Shown here: positions 8,226 to 11,380 of the stretch, in pieces
Numbering within the stretch: the first letter of the stretch is position 1
How the letters are laid out: each line of letters starts with the position of its first letter
The notes under the pieces: model-generated
What the model saw: the letters and a program-made list of their open reading frames with translations, nothing else
What the model was told of the DNA's origin: nothing
The model's database searches: none
Translations under genes and position numbers: made by a program
From: Chloroflexota bacterium
GTDB taxonomy: Bacteria; Chloroflexota; Dehalococcoidia; DSTF01; RBG-16-68-14
Assembly (NCBI GenBank): GCA_022563135.1
Contig: JADFNZ010000048.1
Location: forward strand, 1 to 11,380
Reading direction: 5' to 3'
DNA length: 11,380 nucleotides

Positions 8226-9176
8226 CTACGCGAACGCGGCGACCACCTCGTCCGAGATGCGCTTGTAGATCTCCGTGTTGTACGGCGGCCGGCTGATCAT
8301 GATCATGTAGCTCACGCCGGCCTCGGCGAACTTCTCGATCACCCCGCGCACGTGCGCCGCGTCGCCGATCGCGAGCACCTCCGCGGCGCGCTCCGGCGTC
8401 GTGCTGGCCATGGCGGCGAAGCGCGATCGGAGGCCCTGCGCGCGCTCGGCGTCGTCGATCAGCATGATCGGCCCGAAGTACGACTTCGTGATCTCGTTCG
8501 GGTCACGACCGGCGTCCGCGCAGTGCTTCTCCAACACGGCGATCTTCTCCTTGACGGTGTCCAGGTTGCCCATTACGTTCATCGCGTCCGCGTAGCGGGC
8601 CACCGTGCGTAGCGTGCGCTTCTCGCCGCCGCCGCCGATGAAGATCGGCGGGTGTGGCTGCTGCACGCACTTCGGCGAGAATGGCGCCTTGTCGAGCCGG
8701 TAGTATTGCCCGCTGAAGTCGACGGGCCCCTCCGCCTCGAACAGCAGTTTGATGAGCTGCACGGCCTCCTCCAGCCGGTCCGAGCGCTCCTTCACCGATG
8801 GAAAGTCGATGCCGTAGACGCGGTGCTCCGGCTCGTGCCAGGCCGCGCCCAGGCCGAACTCCAGCCGCCCGTTCGAGATCTGGTCGACGGTCGCCGCCAT
8901 CTTCGCCAGCACCGACGGGTGCCGGTAGGTGACGCCGCTGACGAGACAGCCGACGCGCAGCCGCTCGGTCATTGCGGCGCCCGCCGCGAGCGCGGTCCAG
9001 CCCTCCAGGCACGGCCCGCTGATGTCTTGCCCGGGCCCGGGCGGCACGAAGTGGTCGATCGTCCAGATGCTGTCGAACGCCGTCTCGCGGTCGAGGAAGC
9101 GCCAGAAGTCGAGCAGGCTCGACCACTCCTGGCCGTCCTGGCCGGTCTGGATGCCGATGCGGACCTTGGGCGCCAT
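8226..9176 (-). CDS. LLM-class flavin/F420-dependent oxidoreductase
   Basis: The 316-residue product is a luciferase-like TIM-barrel oxidoreductase. Typical segments are the N-terminal strand VRIGIQTGQ (5-13), DSIWTIDHF (35-43), an ERLRVGCLVSGVTYRHPSVLAKMAATVDQIS stretch (71-101, cited in parts), NGRLEFGLGAAWHEPEH (102-118), PPIFIGGGGEKRTLR (176-190) and RYADAMN (194-200). This pattern is that of F420-dependent members (Rv1855c-like) more than FMN monooxygenases, and implies the host probably makes F420; the substrate is unknown. The start at 9176 is chosen because AGGAG (9183-9187) lies six bases upstream and conserved sequence begins at once; a longer frame from 9299 would read through the palindromes. 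It is followed by the small CxxC gene after 28 bases. It stands apart from the upstream hydratase pair by 206 bases of palindromes. Confidence 0.93.
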   Translation of the reverse strand: MAPKVRIGIQTGQDGQEWSSLLDFWRFLDRETAFDSIWTIDHFVPPGPGQDISGPCLEGWTALAAGAAMTERLRVGCLVSGVTYRHPSVLAKMAATVDQISNGRLEFGLGAAWHEPEHRVYGIDFPSVKERSDRLEEAVQLIKLLFEAEGPVDFSGQYYRLDKAPFSPKCVQQPHPPIFIGGGGEKRTLRTVARYADAMNVMGNLDTVKEKIAVLEKHCADAGRDPNEITKSYFGPIMLIDDAERAQGLRSRFAAMASTTPERAAEVLAIGDAAHVRGVIEKFAEAGVSYMIMISRPPYNTEIYKRISDEVVAAFA

Positions 9177-9219
9177 GCGCAGCTCCTCTCTCGTCACGAA
9201 ACGCGGTTCACACATGCGA

Positions 9220-9234
9220 GGGCTATTGTAGCCC
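9220..9234. repeat. Small palindrome beside REP-like copy 2
   Basis: GGGCTA (9220-9225) and TAGCCC (9229-9234) form a perfect 6-bp inverted repeat around TTG. It is two bases from the larger palindrome at 9237-9260 and overlaps the possible -10 of the LLM gene. Confidence 0.6.
9225..9230 (-). promoter_or_regulatory. Possible -10 box for the LLM gene
   Basis: TACAAT on the minus strand (9230-9225) sits about 49 bases before the ATG at 9176. No -35 is visible because the 9237-9260 palindrome occupies that position. The box is itself inside a small palindrome (9220-9234), so it may be fortuitous. Confidence 0.35.
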
Positions 9235-9236
9235 AT

Positions 9237-9260
9237 AGGGGCGATTCGCGAATCGCCCCT
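9237..9260. repeat. REP-like perfect palindrome, copy 2
   Basis: A 24-base perfect palindrome: AGGGGCGATTCG at 9237-9248 and its exact complement at 9249-9260. It shares the core GGGGCGATTnGCGAATCG with copy 1 at 1999-2026. It lies in the LLM promoter region rather than at a gene end, so its function, if any, cannot simply be transcription termination. Confidence 0.75.
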
Positions 9261-9279
9261 TGCACGAAGCTTCCAGCAA

Positions 9280-9366
9280 CAGGCTAAGGCCTGTCCCACC
9301 CGGTCTGTAGCCGGGCCTTTCTAGGCTCGGCAGGCGTTCTGCTGGCGAGGCTGGAAAGCCTCGCCT
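9280..9366. repeat. Cluster of three intergenic hairpins downstream of the epoxide-hydrolase-like gene
   Basis: Three hairpins follow one another: CAGGC/GCCTG (9280-9284, 9289-9293, loop TAAG); CCCGG/CCGGG (9299-9303, 9311-9315, 7-base loop); and GGCGAGGCT/AGCCTCGCC (9344-9352, 9357-9365, loop GGAA), the strongest at 9 bp. Read on the minus strand the strongest stem starts 18 bases after the stop at 9383 and could shield the 3' end of that operon. None has a T-tract. The sequence resembles a composite repeat element rather than a single terminator. Confidence 0.6.
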
Positions 9367-9382
9367 ACAAGTTTCCTTCTTG

Positions 9383-9757
9383 TCAGGACATCTGCTTGGC
9401 CCAGGTGGCCATATCGAAGTAGTCCCGCCACGCGGCGATCTTGCCATCGCGGATCTCGAAGGCGCCCATCACGGGCAGCTCGACCGTCTTCTCCGCGCCG
9501 ATAAATTTGTCCACGCGCTCCGTCAGCACCAGGTCGCCCGCCGCCGCGATGTTCGTCAGGACCCATTCGGCCCGCTCGAACGGCGCCATGTACTGCTCGA
9601 TAGCGCCCTTGATCGCGTCCTTGCCCCGGATCGGCTGGATCGGCATGTTGTGATAGACAGCGTCGTCCGCGAAGAAGTCGAGGACAGCCGGGACGTCGTT
9701 GTCCGCCCAGGCGGCGCAGAACCGCCGCACGAGGTCGATGTTCTCTTGCTCGGCCAT
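9383..9757 (-). CDS. Limonene-1,2-epoxide hydrolase family protein (SnoaL/NTF2-like fold)
   Basis: The 124-residue product has the small cone-shaped NTF2-like fold. Unlike generic SnoaL-like proteins it keeps the five catalytic residues of Rhodococcus limonene-1,2-epoxide hydrolase: Tyr53, Asn55, Arg99, Asp101 and Asp132 correspond to Tyr35 and Asn37 (in YHNMP), Arg81 and Asp83 (in ERVDKF) and Asp112 (in WRDYFD), with almost identical spacing. An epoxide hydrolase is therefore plausible, although many relatives have other or unknown substrates. The start at 9757 has AGGAGG (9764-9769) six bases upstream, inside which the TAG stop of the MaoC gene is embedded, and only 10 bases separate the genes. 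This implies translational coupling and a shared pathway with the hydratase. A palindrome cluster follows the stop. Confidence 0.85.
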   Translation of the reverse strand: MAEQENIDLVRRFCAAWADNDVPAVLDFFADDAVYHNMPIQPIRGKDAIKGAIEQYMAPFERAEWVLTNIAAAGDLVLTERVDKFIGAEKTVELPVMGAFEIRDGKIAAWRDYFDMATWAKQMS

Positions 9758-9763
9758 TCGTGC

Positions 9764-9770
9764 CCTCCTA
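9764..9770 (-). promoter_or_regulatory. Stop codon and Shine-Dalgarno merged between the MaoC and epoxide-hydrolase-like genes
   Basis: On the minus strand TAGGAGG (9770-9764) contains both the TAG stop of the upstream gene and the AGGAGG ribosome site of the downstream gene, followed by six bases and the ATG at 9757. This arrangement usually couples translation of the two genes. Confidence 0.75.
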
Positions 9771-10604
9771 GCCGATCGTCGCGCCGGCGTTCGAGATCAC
9801 CGGCTCGCCGCGCTCCGCCGTCGTCGCCTGCACGACCACCCGCGTGTCCGATTCCTTCCAGATCTGCGTCACGATCGTCTCGCCCGGGAAGGCGACGCCG
9901 GAGAAGCGCACCTCGAAGTCCTTTAGCCGTGCCGGGTCGCCGCCGCAGACCGAGTGCAGGATCGCGCGGCCCACGTAGCCGAAGGTGCAGAGGCCGTGGA
10001 TGATCGGCCGGTCGAAGCCGGCCATCTTCGCGAACTCCGGGTCGATGTGGAGCGGGTTGCGGTCGCCAGAGAGGCGATAGAGCGTGGCCTGGTCCGTCGA
10101 CGTCTTGTACTCCACCGTGTAGTCGGGCGCCTTCTCCGGCGGTAGGTTCTTCTTCGATGCGCTCGGCCCGCGCTCGCCGCCGAACCCGCCCTCGCCGCGG
10201 ATGAACGCGCCGAAGGTGTTCGTAAAGAGCAGCGTGCCGTTCGCGTCCTTCGTCTCCGCGTCGACCACCACCAGCGCGCCGGAGCCCTTGTCGTAGACCG
10301 CGCTGATCTTCCCCTGCGTCGTCAGCTGGCCGCTCGTGGGGATCGGTGCCTTCAGCTCGATGCGCTGCTCGCCGTGGAGCAGCATCATCGGGTTGAACTC
10401 GATCACCCGGCCGATGCCCATCAGCGCCGGGAAGGCCGGGACGACCGCGAACGTGGGCAGCACCTGGAGGTTCTTTTCGTAGACGAACGCCAGCTCCTTC
10501 GTCGACGCGCCCACGCCCAGCGCGTAGAGCATCACATCGCGGTCGTTGTATTCGTAGGTGTGTGGCAAAAGCTCTTTGCCGGCGGCGGACTGGTCGAGGG
10601 CCAT
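9768..10604 (-). CDS. MaoC-family (R)-specific enoyl-CoA hydratase 2-like protein
   Basis: A 278-residue double-hot-dog protein resembling the hydratase-2 domain of peroxisomal multifunctional enzyme type 2. The N-terminal half (about 10-140) is the degenerate hot dog, with the long helix replaced by VVPAFPALMG. The C-terminal half holds the hydratase-2 motif YRLSGDRNPLHIDP (176-189) with catalytic Asp181 and His186, Asn183, and HGLCTFGY (203-210). It likely hydrates 2-enoyl-CoA to (R)-3-hydroxyacyl-CoA; chain length or steroid side-chain specificity cannot be told. The start at 10604 has AAGGAG (10613-10618) eight bases upstream, with an extended -10 at 10655-10647 and a dyad at 10622-10635 between them. 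It is first in a two-gene operon with the epoxide-hydrolase-like gene. It is unrelated in fold to the crotonase-type hydratase at 3291-4103. Confidence 0.93.
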   Translation of the reverse strand: MALDQSAAGKELLPHTYEYNDRDVMLYALGVGASTKELAFVYEKNLQVLPTFAVVPAFPALMGIGRVIEFNPMMLLHGEQRIELKAPIPTSGQLTTQGKISAVYDKGSGALVVVDAETKDANGTLLFTNTFGAFIRGEGGFGGERGPSASKKNLPPEKAPDYTVEYKTSTDQATLYRLSGDRNPLHIDPEFAKMAGFDRPIIHGLCTFGYVGRAILHSVCGGDPARLKDFEVRFSGVAFPGETIVTQIWKESDTRVVVQATTAERGEPVISNAGATIG

Positions 10605-10621
10605 GGCGGTATCTCCTTACC

Positions 10622-10635
10622 TAAGTGTTCACTAA
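10622..10635. promoter_or_regulatory. Candidate repressor operator before the MaoC gene
   Basis: TAAGTG and CACTAA flank TT, matching as inverted repeats in five of six pairs. The dyad lies just downstream of the putative transcription start and before the ribosome site, where a TetR-type repressor would block transcription. No regulator gene is in the window; the call rests on symmetry and position only. Confidence 0.35.
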
Positions 10636-10646
10636 ATCGCCCGCAG

Positions 10647-10655
10647 ATTGTAGCA
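10647..10655 (-). promoter_or_regulatory. Extended -10 promoter for the MaoC operon
   Basis: On the minus strand TGCTACAAT (10655-10647) is an extended -10 box, 42 bases before the ATG. The -35 region (about 10670-10675, CGACCC) is poor and lies in low-complexity GGGTCG repeats. The hexamer and extension nearly match the ppdK promoter TGCTATAAT. Confidence 0.5.
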
Positions 10656-10662
10656 TCGCTAC

Positions 10663-10717
10663 GGGTCGCGGGTCGAGGGGCGCGGGGTGAGGGGCGGGTC
10701 GAGCGTCATGGGTCGAG
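10663..10717. repeat. Low-complexity GGGTCG(AG) repeats
   Basis: GGGTCG occurs at 10663-10668 and 10670-10675, and GGGTCGAG at 10696-10703 and 10710-10717, in a G-rich stretch between two divergent promoters. It belongs to the 372-base gap 10605-10976. The copies are irregularly spaced, so this is not a clean tandem repeat. Confidence 0.45.
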
Positions 10718-10741
10718 GGCAGTGGATCGCTTCGCTGGGCA

Positions 10742-10769
10742 TTGACAGCGGATCGCTAGCTGCTATAGT
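10742..10769 (+). promoter_or_regulatory. Strong sigma70/sigmaA-type promoter facing right
   Basis: TTGACA (10742-10747), a 16-base spacer and TATAGT (10764-10769) preceded by TGC give a perfect -35, a five-of-six -10 and an extended -10. It is the best promoter match in the window. Transcription should start near 10776, towards the fdh 3' end on the opposite strand. Confidence 0.65.
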
Positions 10770-10775
10770 CGCGGC

Positions 10776-10899
10776 GTGAGGCGTTGGGGAGCCCGCATCT
10801 TCCTGCGTGCTTTCAGCCTCCCGATAGGCCTGGACGCCGTTTCCGCTATGGCAGTAGTGCGCGCTCCCCGCAGAAGGCAACTGTCACAGTAGTACTGCC
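10776..10899 (+). ncRNA. Candidate structured RNA or leaderless micro-ORF
   Basis: This stretch follows the strong promoter at 10742-10769. Possible nested stems are GGCGT/ACGCC (10780-10784, 10834-10838), GGGAG/CTCCC (10787-10791, 10818-10822) and CGCA/TGCG (10794-10797, 10804-10807); a second set pairs GGCAGTA (10850-10856) with TACTGCC (10893-10899). An alternative, mutually exclusive pairing is GGGGAGC (10786-10792) with GCTCCCC (10863-10869). I could not match it to 6S, SRP, RNase P, tmRNA or a riboswitch. The other reading is a 38-codon ORF from GTG at 10776, exactly at the expected transcription start, ending TAG at 10890-10892; about a third of its codons end in A or T, which is unlike the neighbours. 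No T-tract terminator is visible. Both readings are speculative. Confidence 0.3.
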
Positions 10900-10976
10900 C
10901 GCGCGAGCATAGGGGGTGCAGGCATGCGTTCACTAACCACCGTTCCGTTCATCGAGGCGGAGTCCGGCGAACCCGG

Positions 10977-11380
10977 TCACTTCTCTTTGAACCGCTCGGC
11001 TTCCTCAGAGCCCCCAGTGGTGTCGCCCGCGCTGTAGGAGTGCGCGCCCGCTCCGGCGAGCTTGCCCCCATCGACGATCAGGTACTCCTCGCGAATTGGC
11101 CGCCCGTCGAACCAGCACTCCAGAATCTCTCGAACGCCGGCGGCGTACCTGGCCTGGGCCGACAGCGACGTGCCTGAGACGTGGGGTGTCATTCCATGAT
11201 GGGGCATCGTCCGCCAGGGGTGGTCCTTCGGCGCTGGCTGGGGGAACCAGACATCGCCCGCGTACCCTGCAAGTTGCCCGCTTTCGAGCGCGCGGACAAC
11301 GGCATCCCGATCGCAGATCTTGCCGCGTGCGGTGTTCACAAGATAGGCGCCGCGTTTCATCTTCGCGATCAGTCCATCGT
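10977..11380 (-). CDS. fdh: NAD-dependent formate dehydrogenase, C-terminal third (partial, start outside window)
   Basis: The gene runs off the right edge; the visible 133 residues are open to the last base and start [20 protein letters not shown]. They match the C-terminal third of the 2-hydroxyacid-dehydrogenase-type formate dehydrogenase of Pseudomonas sp. 101, which oxidises formate to CO2 with NAD+. Recognisable are NTARGK (Arg284 of the Pseudomonas enzyme), [15 protein letters not shown] (Gln313), MTPHVSG (His332, Ser334), [12 protein letters not shown] and the family-specific tail [17 protein letters not shown]. These residues distinguish it from D-3-phosphoglycerate dehydrogenases. 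An ATG at 11360 is internal. Downstream, CCGG/CCGG at 10964-10976 is only a 4-bp stem, so no firm terminator is seen. The plus-strand promoter at 10742-10769 points towards its 3' end. Confidence 0.95.
   Translation of the reverse strand, partial: DGLIAKMKRGAYLVNTARGKICDRDAVVRALESGQLAGYAGDVWFPQPAPKDHPWRTMPHHGMTPHVSGTSLSAQARYAAGVREILECWFDGRPIREEYLIVDGGKLAGAGAHSYSAGDTTGGSEEAERFKEK

Noticed and set aside
9177..9299. 41-residue N-terminal extension of the LLM oxidoreductase
   Set aside because: It translates through the palindromes and the promoter region; AGGAG sits six bases before 9176.
10659..10880. 73-residue minus-strand frame in the 10605-10976 gap
   Set aside because: No ribosome site, Pro/Ser/Thr-rich random-looking sequence, and it crosses the GGGTCG repeats and an opposing promoter.
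10776..10920. 6S RNA, SRP RNA or riboswitch identity for the transcript
   Set aside because: No conserved signature of these classes could be found by eye, and the long near-continuous 6S-type duplex is not formed by the ends of this stretch.
10924..11037. 37-codon plus-strand ORF starting ATG 10924 after AGGGGG
   Set aside because: Most of it is antisense to the conserved C-terminus of formate dehydrogenase, so its openness is probably accidental, although the upstream G-run could act as a ribosome site.

Overview
The window is GC-rich bacterial DNA. It carries a gene for an F420-type LLM-class oxidoreductase, long dyad-symmetric intergenic palindromes and a bacterial-style GlmS. I lean towards a Chloroflexota lineage, with an actinobacterium-like GC-rich organism as the alternative. 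This rests on gene content and repeat style only; no rRNA or marker phylogeny is possible here. I see no IS element, phage gene, tRNA, rRNA or CRISPR array.

Left part, plus strand. After a 157-base leader with two hairpins comes a complete glmS (158-2002), which makes glucosamine-6-phosphate for cell-wall and glycan precursors. Its stop codon lies inside a palindrome. A gene for an unnamed PD-(D/E)XK nuclease-fold protein follows (2134-3285). It is visibly richer in A+T than everything around it and looks like an acquired gene.

Middle and right part, minus strand. Reading in the direction of transcription, the genes are: a MaoC-type hydratase 2 (10604-9768) and a limonene-epoxide-hydrolase-family protein (9757-9383), tightly coupled; an intergenic cluster of palindromes (9220-9366); an LLM flavin/F420 oxidoreductase (9176-8226); a previously unlisted 41-residue CxxC protein (8197-8072); and an apparent operon of ppdK (7959-4945), an aminoglycoside/choline-kinase-like phosphotransferase (4938-4123) and an enoyl-CoA hydratase (4103-3291). 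The hydratase operon meets the nuclease gene tail to tail with 5 bases between the stops. The right edge holds the 3' third of an NAD-dependent formate dehydrogenase, also on the minus strand.

Taken together this is mostly housekeeping and catabolic chromosome: acyl-CoA hydration (two unrelated hydratases), pyruvate/PEP interconversion, formate oxidation and amino-sugar synthesis. The most unusual items are the small CxxC protein, an over-long PPDK with two extra segments, the ppdK/phosphotransferase junction where only a UAG and two codons separate two same-frame genes, the AT-rich nuclease, and a strong plus-strand promoter at 10742-10769. That promoter fires into a 372-base gap with no ordinary gene, so it may drive a structured RNA or a leaderless micro-ORF.
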